From Nocardioides abyssi (GTDB taxonomy: Bacteria > Actinomycetota > Actinomycetes > Propionibacteriales > Nocardioidaceae), in contig NZ_JAUHJR010000001.1 in assembly GCF_030412915.1 (NCBI RefSeq), positions 558,001 to 622,000 on the forward strand: a DNA stretch of 64,000 bases. The letters run 5' to 3'. Positions 33,880 to 41,743 of the stretch are shown here, one piece after another (position 1 is the stretch's first letter; each line of letters starts with the position of its first letter). Both the position numbers and the translations under genes were made by a program. Below the pieces are notes generated by a model. The model did not search any database. It was not told where the DNA came from and saw only the letters and a list, made by a program, of their open reading frames with translations.

Positions 33880-34566
33880 ATGGGTCACCGGGTTCTGGTC
33901 GTCGAGGACGAGGAGGACATCGCCTTCCCCCTCGTCCGGACGCTGGAGCGTGAGGGCTACGAGGTGGGCTGGGTCGACACCGGCCAGAAGGCGCTCGCCG
34001 AGCTCGAGGGCCGGCCGGCCGACGTCGTCATCCTCGACCTGGGGCTGCCCGACCTCGACGGGCTCGAGGTGTGCCGCCGGGCCCGGGAGGCCGGCTACGA
34101 CGGCGCGATCATGATCGTCACCGCCCGCGCCGGCGAGCTCGACCGCGTGGTGGGTCTCGACTACGGCGCCGACGACTACCTGTCCAAGCCGTTCGGCCTC
34201 GCCGAGCTCCAGGCCCGCGTGCGCGCGCTGCTGCGCCGCACCGCCGGCGCCCGCGAGAGCGCGCCGGTCGACGGCGTGCTGCGCATCGACGTGGCCGCCC
34301 GCCGGGTCTACTCCGGCGAGGACGAGGTGCCGCTGACCGGCAAGGAGTTCGACGTGCTGTCGATCCTCGCCGCCAACCGCGACAAGGTCGTCTCCCGCGG
34401 CCGGCTGATGGCCGACGTGTGGGACGAGAACTGGTACGGCTCGACCAAGACCCTCGACGTCACCATCGGCCGCCTCCGCCAGAAGCTGGAGAGCCAGGGC
34501 GTCTCGGACCGCGTGGTCGCCGTGCGCGGCGTCGGGTTCCGCCTCGAGGGCGCCCCCGAGGCCTGA
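33880..34566 (+). CDS. OmpR-family response regulator (orphan)
   Basis: A 228-residue two-component regulator. The receiver domain has VLVVEDEED (acidic pocket), the phosphorylation site Asp in VVILDLGLPDLDG (about residue 52), Thr in MIVTARAG, and Lys in YLSKPF. The C-terminal winged helix is PLTGKEFDVLSILAANRDKV, with KTLDVTIGRLRQKLE as the recognition helix and VRGVGFRLE as the wing. ATG 33880 is 7 nt after TATGCT (33867-33872), a leaderless pattern. No histidine kinase is next to it on either side, so the partner must be encoded elsewhere. Confidence 0.92.
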   Translation: MGHRVLVVEDEEDIAFPLVRTLEREGYEVGWVDTGQKALAELEGRPADVVILDLGLPDLDGLEVCRRAREAGYDGAIMIVTARAGELDRVVGLDYGADDYLSKPFGLAELQARVRALLRRTAGARESAPVDGVLRIDVAARRVYSGEDEVPLTGKEFDVLSILAANRDKVVSRGRLMADVWDENWYGSTKTLDVTIGRLRQKLESQGVSDRVVAVRGVGFRLEGAPEA

Positions 34567-34583
34567 GCCTCCCCGCCGCCGCC

Positions 34584-35456
34584 TCAGGACGCGAGGAAGT
34601 CGGTCACCAGCCGGCCGACCTCGTCGGGCCGCTCGAGCTGCAGGAAGTGGCCGGCACCCTCGACCAGCACCGCGCCCGCCCGCTCGGCGATGCCCGGGTG
34701 CAGGCACCCGTCCTGCGCGCCGTGGAGCGCCAGCGCCGGGACGGTGGGCGTGCCGGTCCAGGTGCGGTGCCAGTCGCGGTACGCCGGGTCGACGGCCCAC
34801 GGGCGGGCGGCGGCGCGGTAGTAGCCCAGCGCCGCGGACCGGTGCGCCGGCTCGCGCAGGGCGGCCAGCACGTGCGCGACGTCCTCGCCGGCGGCGTACC
34901 CCGGTGACCAGACGGCCCACAGGTGCCGCACCAGCCGCTCGACGGTGCGCTCGGGCAGCAGCGGCAGCTGGTTGTAGAGGGTGTACCAGCTCATCCGCGC
35001 CTGCCGGGCCAGCTGCAGCGGGCTGCTGCCGGTCATCGCGCGCAGCGGCGGGACGGCCATCGTGACGACGCGGGAGTACGGCGAGGCCGGGTGCGCCCCC
35101 AGCGCGTTGGCCGTGATCGCGCCCCAGTCGTGGCCCACCAGCACCGCGCGCTCGTCACCGCCGAGCACGTCGTGGACGCCGACCGCGTCGGCCATCAGCG
35201 CGGCGACGTGGAGGTCGCCGTCGCGGGGGACCCCCGACGGCGCGTAGCCACGGGTGTGCGGCGCGACGACCCGCCAGCCGTGGTCGGCGAGCAGCGGGCC
35301 CAGGTGGCGCCAGGTCCACGCCGTGTCGGGGAAGCCGTGCAGCAGCACCGCCAGCGGGCCGTCGGCCGGCCCCCAGGCGAGGCAGGAGAGGGTCACCGAG
35401 GGGAGGGGGACCTCGATCGTCTCCGGGGCGGTCGCGGGACTCGCGTCAGGGGCCAC
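34584..35456 (-). CDS. Alpha/beta hydrolase, epoxide-hydrolase-like
   Basis: A 290-residue alpha/beta hydrolase. The oxyanion motif HGFPDTAWTW (HGxP), the nucleophile Asp in VGHDWGAITAN, and the catalytic His in EGAGHFLQLE match epoxide hydrolases; ALHGAQDGCLHP supplies the charge-relay acid. The Asp nucleophile distinguishes it from esterases. GTG 35456 was chosen because TACCCT (complement of 35464-35469) lies 7 nt upstream; the open frame extends further up to 35579. Convergent with the response regulator. Confidence 0.82.
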   Translation of the reverse strand: MAPDASPATAPETIEVPLPSVTLSCLAWGPADGPLAVLLHGFPDTAWTWRHLGPLLADHGWRVVAPHTRGYAPSGVPRDGDLHVAALMADAVGVHDVLGGDERAVLVGHDWGAITANALGAHPASPYSRVVTMAVPPLRAMTGSSPLQLARQARMSWYTLYNQLPLLPERTVERLVRHLWAVWSPGYAAGEDVAHVLAALREPAHRSAALGYYRAAARPWAVDPAYRDWHRTWTGTPTVPALALHGAQDGCLHPGIAERAGAVLVEGAGHFLQLERPDEVGRLVTDFLAS

Positions 35457-35553
35457 CCGCCGCAGGGTAGGGGTCGGGCCGGGGGTGCGGTCAGGGTCGA
35501 GTCCGAGCCGCTCCCCGATGTGCCGGGCGCGCTGCGGGACCAGGCTCGGAGCC

Positions 35554-36459
35554 ATGATCGAAGTCCAGTCGCTCACCAAGGTCTACGGCGGCTTCCGTGC
35601 CGTCGACGACGTCACCTTCACCGCCGAGGCGGGCCGGGTCACCGGCTTCCTCGGCCCCAACGGCGCCGGGAAGTCCACCACCATGCGCGTCATGGTCGGG
35701 CTCACCCCACCCACCAGCGGCACCGTCACCGTCGACGGCCACCGCTTCGCCGACCTCCCTAACCCCGGCCTCGAGGTGGGCGTGCTGCTCGACGCCTCCG
35801 CCCAGCACGCCGGCCGCACCGGCCGGGAGGTCCTCACCCTCGCCCAGGAGACGATGGGCCTGCCCCGCCGCCGCGTCGACGAGATGCTCGAGCTGGTCAG
35901 CCTCACCGCCTCGGAGTCCAAGCGGCGGGTCAAGGACTACTCCCTCGGCATGCGCCAGCGGCTCGGCATCGCCACCGCGCTCATCGGCGATCCCCGCGTG
36001 CTCGTCCTCGACGAGCCCGCCAACGGGCTCGACCCGGCCGGCATCCGCTGGATGCGCGACCTGCTGCGCGGGTACGCCGACCGCGGCGGCACCGTGCTGC
36101 TCTCCAGCCACCTGCTCCACGAGATCGAGGTCGTCGCCGACGACCTGGTCGTCATCGGCCAGGGCCGCATCGTCGCCTCGGGGACGAAGGCGTCGCTGCT
36201 GGCCTCCGCCGGCACCCTCGTCCGCGCGCACGCGCACCGGGTCGACGAGCTGGCCGGCGCGCTCACGGCCGCCGGCCTGAGCAGCACGCCCGCCGGCGCG
36301 GGCACCCTCCGCGTCGACGCCGAGAGCGCCAGCGTCGGCGAGGTCGCCCACGCCGCCGGCGTACCCCTGGTCGAGCTGAGGCCGGCCGACGGCGCCGGCC
36401 TGGAGGAGATGTTCCTCGAGCTCACCGCCGAGACCGCCCGAGAAGGAGTCGCAGCATGA
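35554..36459 (+). CDS. ABC transporter ATP-binding protein
   Basis: A 301-residue ATPase: Walker A GPNGAGKST, signature YSLGMRQRLGIA, Walker B VLVLDEPANGLDPAG, switch His in SSHLLHEIE. The LLHEIE switch and the APNGLD-type Walker B are typical of bacitracin/lantibiotic-type exporter ATPases. The C-terminal third is Ala/Gly-rich. It overlaps the following permease by 4 bp. Together they would export a peptide or lipid-like compound; the substrate is unknown. Confidence 0.9.
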   Translation: MIEVQSLTKVYGGFRAVDDVTFTAEAGRVTGFLGPNGAGKSTTMRVMVGLTPPTSGTVTVDGHRFADLPNPGLEVGVLLDASAQHAGRTGREVLTLAQETMGLPRRRVDEMLELVSLTASESKRRVKDYSLGMRQRLGIATALIGDPRVLVLDEPANGLDPAGIRWMRDLLRGYADRGGTVLLSSHLLHEIEVVADDLVVIGQGRIVASGTKASLLASAGTLVRAHAHRVDELAGALTAAGLSSTPAGAGTLRVDAESASVGEVAHAAGVPLVELRPADGAGLEEMFLELTAETAREGVAA

Positions 36460-37292
36460 CCGCCCTGACCACCTCACCCGCCTCGCCTCCCTCGTCCGCC
36501 GGTGTCGCTGCGGACGTCCGCGCCGGCGGCCGACCCGCCCCCGCCCCGATCCCCATGACGCGGCTGGCGAAGGTCGAGCTGCGCAAGATGTTCGACACCC
36601 GCTCGGGCTTCTGGCTGATGGCGAGCATCGCGATCCTCGCCGTGCTGGCCACCGCCGGGACGGTCGTCTTCGCGCCGGACTCGGCAATCACCTACGAGTC
36701 GTTCGCCTCGGCCGTCGGCTTCCCGATGGCGGTGATCCTGCCGATCATCGCGATCCTCTCGGTCACCAGCGAGTGGAGCCAGCGCAACGGCCTGACCACC
36801 TTCACGCTGGTCCCGAGCCGCGGCCGCGTCATCGCCGCGAAGGCCCTGGTCTCGGTCAGCGTCGCAGTCGTCTCGATGGTGCTCGCGGCCACGATCGGCG
36901 CCCTCGGCAACCTCCTCGGCGCGGCGATCAACGGCACCGACGCGATCTGGGACGTCTCCGCCGCCGCGCTCGGCCAGATCTTCCTCGCCAACGTCCTCGG
37001 CCTGCTCGTCGGCTTCATGCTCGGCGTCGTCATCCGTTCCTCGGCGCCCGCGATCGTCGGCTACTTCGTCTACTCCGCGCTGCTGCCGACCGTCTTCGGG
37101 ATGCTCGCCGCCTTCCAGGACTGGTTCGCCGACCTCCAGCCGTGGATCGACTTCAGCTACGCGCAGGGCGCGCTCTACGACGAGTCGGTCACCGGCGAGC
37201 AGTGGGCCCAGCTCGGCCTCACCGGCGTCGTCTGGCTCGCGCTGCCCATCGCGTACGGCGTGTGGCGGGTGCTGCGGTCCGAGGTGAAGTAG
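36456..37292 (+). CDS. ABC-2 family transporter permease
   Basis: A 278-residue membrane protein with about six helices after a 40-residue Pro/Ala-rich cytosolic leader. PMTRLAKVELRKMFDTRSGF is the usual N-terminal signature of the partner permease for bacitracin-type ATPases, followed by hydrophobic segments (MAVILPIIAILSVTSEWSQR, IFLANVLGLLVGFMLGVVIR). The ATG overlaps the ATPase stop. A very stable hairpin 20 bp after the stop is the likely terminator. Confidence 0.88.
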   Translation: MTALTTSPASPPSSAGVAADVRAGGRPAPAPIPMTRLAKVELRKMFDTRSGFWLMASIAILAVLATAGTVVFAPDSAITYESFASAVGFPMAVILPIIAILSVTSEWSQRNGLTTFTLVPSRGRVIAAKALVSVSVAVVSMVLAATIGALGNLLGAAINGTDAIWDVSAAALGQIFLANVLGLLVGFMLGVVIRSSAPAIVGYFVYSALLPTVFGMLAAFQDWFADLQPWIDFSYAQGALYDESVTGEQWAQLGLTGVVWLALPIAYGVWRVLRSEVK

Positions 37293-37312
37293 CGATCACT
37301 CTCGACCGATCG

Positions 37313-37364
37313 GGGGTCGTGTGCCTGACGACGCGCTTGGTCGCGTCGTCGGGCACACGACCCC
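37313..37364 (+). terminator. Strong 23-bp-stem hairpin, probable terminator
   Basis: Arms 37313-37335 (starting GGGGTCGTGTGCC) and 37342-37364 are complementary over 23 positions with a single G.U-type mismatch, and a 6-nt loop CTTGGT. It begins 21 bp after the ABC permease stop codon. There is no U-tract, as is common in high-GC actinobacteria. Confidence 0.7.
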
Positions 37365-37390
37365 GTCGGCGTGGGGGGCTCGCGCCCAGC

Positions 37391-37503
37391 CCTGTGGACA
37401 GCCGTCGGGGTAGTCCGTGACGTTCGGCAGGCGGATCCGGCGAGATCACCTGCGGACCCGGCACGGACTATCCCGCCACCCGTCGGCCGGCTGTGGACGA
37501 CCA
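37391..37503 (-). repeat. Dispersed ~100-bp palindromic repeat, copy A
   Basis: GGGGTAGTCCGTG (37407-37419) is mirrored by CACGGACTATCCC (37462-37474), with a second inner pair (GGCAGGCGGATCC against CACCTGCGGACC). Read on the minus strand it aligns along its whole length with copy B at 43.16-43.26 kb, including a GTCCACAGCC box (complement of 37488-37497) at the same end. It lies in a 345-bp gene-free stretch with the terminator above; nothing else was seen there apart from the leaderless -10 before the next gene. Confidence 0.75.
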
Positions 37504-37637
37504 GGAGGCCGGACAACCCCGTGCCGGCGTCGTCCTGGGCCCGTGGACGTGGCCGCCCGCCCCCTTCGCGTGGCGGCCGACGTCCGGGGCGATCGCGAGC
37601 CCTCCCCGGGTTCCCCGCCGCGGCTACCGTCGCCGAG

Positions 37638-38375
37638 GTGAGCGAACGGATCGAGATCCCCACCCAGGACGGACCGGCCGAGGCGTACGTCGCCGGGGAG
37701 CCGGGCCGGCCGGGCGTGCTGTTCTTCGTCGACGCGATCGGGTTGCGGCCGCAGGTCGAGGCGATGGCCGACCGGATCGCGTCCTGGGGGTACGTCGTGC
37801 TGGTGCCGCACGTCTTCCACCGCGACGGGTCGGCCGCGGCGCTGGCCCCGCAGGGCGACCTGCGGGAGGCGGCCGCGCGGGAGGCGTTCTTCGCCGGCGG
37901 CGCGATGGACCGGGTGCACGCCTACACGCCGGACCTGTCCGGTCCCGACACCGACGCCTGGATGGCCGCGCTCGCGGAGCGGGCCGGCGACGGACCGGTC
38001 GCCGTGACCGGCTACTGCATGGGCGCGCGGCTCGCGGTGCGGGCGGCGGGTCGTCACCCCGACCGGGTCGCGGCCGTCGGCGGGTGGCACGGCGGCGGGC
38101 TAGTGACCGACGAGCCGGACAGCCCGCACCTGGCGATCGCCGGGTCGCGGGCGGCGTACGCCTTCGGCCACGCCGACAACGACGGCTCGATGCCCCCGGC
38201 GGCGGTCGCCGCGCTGGGCGAGGCGCTCGCCGGTGCGGGCCGACCGCACACCAACGAGGTGTTCGCCGGGGCGGTGCACGGCTACACGATGGCCGACACC
38301 TCGTCGTACGACGAGGCGGCTGCGGAGCGCCACTTCGAGCAGCTGCGCGAGCTCTTCGCCCGCAGCCTGGGCTGA
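37638..38375 (+). CDS. Dienelactone hydrolase family protein
   Basis: A 245-residue alpha/beta hydrolase. The nucleophile is Cys in VTGYCMGARLAV, the catalytic His in GAVHGYTMADTS, and the acid in YAFGHADNDGS; IGLRPQVEAMADRIASWGYV is the family N-terminal helix. Members open dienelactones in aromatic degradation or act on related carboxylic esters. No aromatic-degradation genes are adjacent. GTG 37638 follows TACCGT (37625-37630) by 7 nt, a leaderless arrangement. Confidence 0.88.
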   Translation: MSERIEIPTQDGPAEAYVAGEPGRPGVLFFVDAIGLRPQVEAMADRIASWGYVVLVPHVFHRDGSAAALAPQGDLREAAAREAFFAGGAMDRVHAYTPDLSGPDTDAWMAALAERAGDGPVAVTGYCMGARLAVRAAGRHPDRVAAVGGWHGGGLVTDEPDSPHLAIAGSRAAYAFGHADNDGSMPPAAVAALGEALAGAGRPHTNEVFAGAVHGYTMADTSSYDEAAAERHFEQLRELFARSLG

Positions 38376-38388
38376 CCGGCCCGGAGCC

Positions 38389-38856
38389 TCACGGCCGGTC
38401 GACGCCGGAGACGGCCGAGCCGCTGGCCGAGACCGTCGGCCGGTCGGGGGTGCCGGGGAAGGTCAGGGGCAGCTCGAGCGGCGCGCTGAGCCGCACGGTG
38501 ACCCGGTCCTCGCCGGGGTCGACGGCGATCGTGTGCCGCAGGCCGGGGTAGCGGCGGTAGGCGCCGACCTGGGTCAGGTAGTCTCGCACGGCGGCGGACG
38601 CCTGGGCCGCCGTGACCTCGAGCCGGCCCTCCGGGACGCCGCCCTCGTAGACGTCGGCCCCGGTCGCGCCGAGGTCGGCGCCGTGCAGGGCCGCGCCGTC
38701 GGCGAGGGTGCTGAGCCCGGAGCGCTGGAGGTACGCCGCGGTCGCGTCCACGACCACCGCGACGGCCATCGCGAGGAACACCGCGAACCCGACGATCAGC
38801 ACCGTCACCTGGCCGCGCTCGTCGCGCCGCGCTGTCCGCTCAGTCCGCGACCGCAC
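38389..38856 (-). CDS. TadG-like pilus-associated membrane protein
   Basis: A 155-residue protein with an N-terminal transmembrane helix (VTVLIVGFAVFLAMAVAVVV, about 17-36) after RRDERGQ, then DATAAYLQRSGLSTLADGAA, which is the Flp/Tad-like N-terminal signature. The rest is a small beta domain outside the membrane. It is the last gene of the Tad operon and overlaps the preceding TadE-like gene by 17 bp. It probably acts as a minor pilin or pilus-assembly factor. Confidence 0.78.
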   Translation of the reverse strand: MRSRTERTARRDERGQVTVLIVGFAVFLAMAVAVVVDATAAYLQRSGLSTLADGAALHGADLGATGADVYEGGVPEGRLEVTAAQASAAVRDYLTQVGAYRRYPGLRHTIAVDPGEDRVTVRLSAPLELPLTFPGTPDRPTVSASGSAVSGVDRP

Positions 38857-39307
38857 CCGTCACCTCCTGGTACTGGCCGATCGGCACGGTGTGGGTCGCG
38901 TCCAGCGCGAAGCTCGGCGCCTGCCCGCCGAGCACCTCGGGCATGAGCGGCAGGTCGACCCGCGACTCGATGCGCACCGAGATCACCGACGTGCCGCTGT
39001 GGCAGTCCGCCGGGTACGGCGTGCACGTCACCCGCACCGAGAGCGGGGCGGAATCCAGCCCCTGGTCCGCGAGCGCCCGCCGCGCGACGAGCTCGGCCTG
39101 CCGCTCGCCCGCCGCGTCGGAGGGTGCGAGGGCGTAGGCGCGGGCCGCGGACCGGGCCGCCGCCTCGACGCCGAAGGCACCCCGCTGCACCTCGAAGACG
39201 CTGAGCAGGATCCACAGCATCGGCACCAGCAGCAGGATGCCGAGCCAGGTCACCTCCACCAGCGCGCTGCCGCGGTCGTCGCGGCGTCGGCACCGCGGCC
39301 CGGTCAC
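38840..39307 (-). CDS. TadE-like minor pilin
   Basis: A 155-residue protein: RRDDRGSALVEVTWLGILLL is the TadE/pilin-type processing and helix segment, with Glu in the position typical of pseudopilins, followed by an exported domain with two Cys (VTCTPYPADCHSG). Overlaps tadE-like gene 1 by 4 bp and tadG by 17 bp. Minor pilins of this type are needed to start Flp fibre assembly. Confidence 0.78.
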   Translation of the reverse strand: MTGPRCRRRDDRGSALVEVTWLGILLLVPMLWILLSVFEVQRGAFGVEAAARSAARAYALAPSDAAGERQAELVARRALADQGLDSAPLSVRVTCTPYPADCHSGTSVISVRIESRVDLPLMPEVLGGQAPSFALDATHTVPIGQYQEVTGAVAD

Positions 39308-39705
39308 GGCACGTCCTCGAGCGGTCGTTCCTCGACCGCGTGCCCGGTGACGGCCAGGCCGATCCCCGGTCCGCCGAGGCCGAGCGCCGGCACCTCGGCG
39401 CGGACGGTCACCTCGATGCCGGGCTGCCCGTCGACGGTCACCTGCCGCGCTCGTACGTCGCGCGCGAACCGACCGGACACGGCACCGGTGATCTGGTCGC
39501 GCGTCAGCGCCTCGCCGTCGGCCGGGCCACGACCGGCCGTCGCGGCGTACCGCGCTCCCTCGGAGGCCGCCGCCGTCAGGGTGTTGCGCACGAGCAGCAC
39601 CAGAGAGACCTGGAGGATGCCGAGGAAGAGCGGCACCAGCACCACGAGCACCAGCACGAAGTCGACGACGGCGGCCCCGCGCTCCCGGTCGGCCGCCCGC
39701 CGCAC
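39304..39705 (-). CDS. TadE-like minor pilin
   Basis: A 133-residue protein with ADRERGAAVVDFVLVLVVLV at the N-terminus, a long hydrophobic helix, then RNTLTAAASEGARYAATAGR, the TadE family signature. The TadE pattern has Asp in place of Glu at the fifth position of the helix. GTG 39705 overlaps the flp stop by one base (TAGTG), so it is translated after the pilin. Confidence 0.8.
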   Translation of the reverse strand: MRRAADRERGAAVVDFVLVLVVLVPLFLGILQVSLVLLVRNTLTAAASEGARYAATAGRGPADGEALTRDQITGAVSGRFARDVRARQVTVDGQPGIEVTVRAEVPALGLGGPGIGLAVTGHAVEERPLEDVP

Positions 39706-39908
39706 TACTGGACCTTGCCCAGCGCGCTGTTCAGCATCTGCGCGAGCTGCTGGTCGGCGACCTTCCAGATCACCATCACCAGCCCGGCGGTCATCACGGT
39801 CACGAGCACCCAGCCGGGCACGTCGCCGCGCTCGTCGCGCGACCGCGGCGCGGTCAGCGCGAGGAGGGTGGCGTGCAGCCGCAGGAGTGCGGCGTCGAGG
39901 TGTTCCAT
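39705..39908 (-). CDS. flp: Flp-type pilin, 67 residues
   Basis: A short protein with a polar N-terminal leader of about 30 residues, then DERGDVPGWVLVTVMTAGLV, a hydrophobic helix, and WKVADQQLAQMLNSALGKVQ. Size, G-x4-processing-like site and helix match Flp pilins, although the usual E/Y pair after the cleavage site is not obvious. ATG 39908 is preceded by GGAAGGAACC. It sits between tadC and two tadE genes, the normal place for the major pilin. Confidence 0.68.
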   Translation of the reverse strand: MEHLDAALLRLHATLLALTAPRSRDERGDVPGWVLVTVMTAGLVMVIWKVADQQLAQMLNSALGKVQ

Positions 39909-39955
39909 GGTGGTTCCTTCCCGAGACATCAGTGGGCGCCGTGCGGCGCGGGTCG

Positions 39956-40891
39956 CTAGGGCGTGGTCAGGCTGAGCCCGACGACGCCGGGCCAGAAGGC
40001 GAACAGGACGGTCACGGGCAGCACGAGGAAGACGACCGGCACCATCATCAGCACCTCGCGGCGGGCGGCGACCTCGATGAGCTCGCGCCGGCCGGCCTCG
40101 CGCACGTCGGCCGCCTGGGCGTGCAGGACGTCGGCCAGGGGAGTGCCGCGCTCGACCGCCACCGCGATGCCCTGGGCGAACCGTGCGACCAGGGGCAGCC
40201 CCGACGTCGCGGCCAGGTGGTCGAAGGCGACCGGCACGGGCTCGCCGGTGCGCACGGCGGCCAGCACGCGGGCCAGGTCGCGGGAGAGCTCGCCGCCGCC
40301 GCGCTGCACGACGCGGTCCAGCGCGGAGACGGGGCTCTCGCCGGCGGCCACGGACAGCGCGAGCAGCTCGGCGACGGTGGGGAACTCGGCCAGGATGCGC
40401 CGCTCCCGTGACCGCACCTGCCCGGTGAGGTGCTGGTCGCGCGCCAGCACGCCGACGACGAAGGCGACGACACACAGGACGGCCGAGGACAGGACGCCGC
40501 CGGGGTCGCCGAGTGCGTCGAGCACGCCGTACGCCGCCGCGACGGCGAAGGCGACCAGCCCCCAGAGCACCTGCTCGACGCGGAAGTCGTGCACGGTGGC
40601 CTCCGAGCCCGCCCGCTCCAACCGGCGGCGCACCGAGGACGCGCCGCCGAGGACGCGCTCGACGGTGTCCGCGGCCGAGCGCAGCAGCGGGCCGTAGACG
40701 GCGGCGACCACCGACCGCGGGGCAGGTGTCGTGGTGGCCGGACCCGAGCCGGAGCGGGGGAGGTCGCGCAGGTAGGGGAGCACCCGGACGGCAAGCTGGG
40801 GCCGACGGGACGCGGCGACCCGGGTGATGACGAGGATCACGCCGACCGCGGTCGTCGCGCCGAGCAGGCCACCCCACACCGCGGGCGTCAC
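39956..40891 (-). CDS. tadC: Type II/IV secretion system F-family protein, TadC-like
   Basis: A 311-residue inner-membrane platform protein. It has an N-terminal helix, a cytosolic segment, then the GspF domain (ELLALSVAAGESPVSALDRV, GELSRDLARVLAAVRTGEPV, FAQGIAVAVERGTPLADVLH) and two C-terminal helices (MMVPVVFLVLPVTVLFAFWP). The GTG start at 40891 overlaps the tadB stop by 4 bp. Works with TadB as the assembly platform. Confidence 0.85.
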   Translation of the reverse strand: MTPAVWGGLLGATTAVGVILVITRVAASRRPQLAVRVLPYLRDLPRSGSGPATTTPAPRSVVAAVYGPLLRSAADTVERVLGGASSVRRRLERAGSEATVHDFRVEQVLWGLVAFAVAAAYGVLDALGDPGGVLSSAVLCVVAFVVGVLARDQHLTGQVRSRERRILAEFPTVAELLALSVAAGESPVSALDRVVQRGGGELSRDLARVLAAVRTGEPVPVAFDHLAATSGLPLVARFAQGIAVAVERGTPLADVLHAQAADVREAGRRELIEVAARREVLMMVPVVFLVLPVTVLFAFWPGVVGLSLTTP

Positions 40892-41742
40892 GAGAGGATC
40901 CGTCCCTCGGTGGGCAGGCGGCCGATCCGCATCATCAGCCGGTAGGCGACGGCGCAGGTCGCCGCACCGACGACGAGCACGACGACGCCGCCAGGTGAGG
41001 CGTACCGCCGGATGACCTCGGACTGGAAGGACATGAACAGCAGCACCAGCCACGGCGCGGCCACCGCGAGACGTGCGCCGTTGACCGTCCATGCCTGCCG
41101 CGCCTCGAGCTCCGAGCGCGTGCGCAGGTCGTCGCGCAGGTAGCCCGAGAGGTTGCGCAGCAGCCTTCCGAGCTCGCCGCCGCCCACCTCGCGCGCCACC
41201 CGGAGGCCCTCGACGACGCGGTCGCCGACGGGGTCGGCGAGGCGCTCCTTCAACCGGTCGAGGCACTCACCGAACCGGCCCGTGACCTGGTAGTCGAGCG
41301 CGAAGTCGGCGAAGGCCGGCTGCAACGGCTCCGGCCCGCGCGTGCCGAGCGCGGCCAGTGCGTCCGGCAGCGACATGCCCGCCCGCACGGCGCTGGTGAG
41401 GTGGTCGACGGCCTCCGGCCACACCTCGGCCAGCTCGCGCTGCCGGCGTCGCGCGCGGCCCGTGACGACCGCGACGGGCAGGTAGGCACCCATCGCCCCG
41501 AACGCCAGCGCGACCGGCGCCGTGGCCGAGACCGCCTGGACGGCGACGGCGACCAGCACCCCCGACCCCAGGCAGAGCGCCGTGAACGACGTCGCCGAGA
41601 CCGAGCGCAGGCCGGCCCGGTCGAGCAGCCGCCGCACGGGTCCGTCGGTGCGGACGCTCGTGGCGGGCGTCCGTGGCAGCGCGAAGGCCGACCACACCAG
41701 CAGCAGCCCGACGCCGACCCCGAGCCCGACCAGGGCGCCCAC
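40888..41742 (-). CDS. tadB: Type II/IV secretion system F-family protein, TadB-like
   Basis: A 284-residue membrane protein with helices at both ends and a central GspF domain (VDHLTSAVRAGMSLPDALAAL, VAREVGGGELGRLLRNLSGY, LRSELEARQAWTVNGARLAV). Starts at GTG 41742, one base after the stop of the ATPase gene. With TadC and the ATPase it forms the motor for Flp pilus extension. Confidence 0.85.
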   Translation of the reverse strand: MGALVGLGVGVGLLLVWSAFALPRTPATSVRTDGPVRRLLDRAGLRSVSATSFTALCLGSGVLVAVAVQAVSATAPVALAFGAMGAYLPVAVVTGRARRRQRELAEVWPEAVDHLTSAVRAGMSLPDALAALGTRGPEPLQPAFADFALDYQVTGRFGECLDRLKERLADPVGDRVVEGLRVAREVGGGELGRLLRNLSGYLRDDLRTRSELEARQAWTVNGARLAVAAPWLVLLFMSFQSEVIRRYASPGGVVVLVVGAATCAVAYRLMMRIGRLPTEGRILS

Positions 41743-41743
41743 G

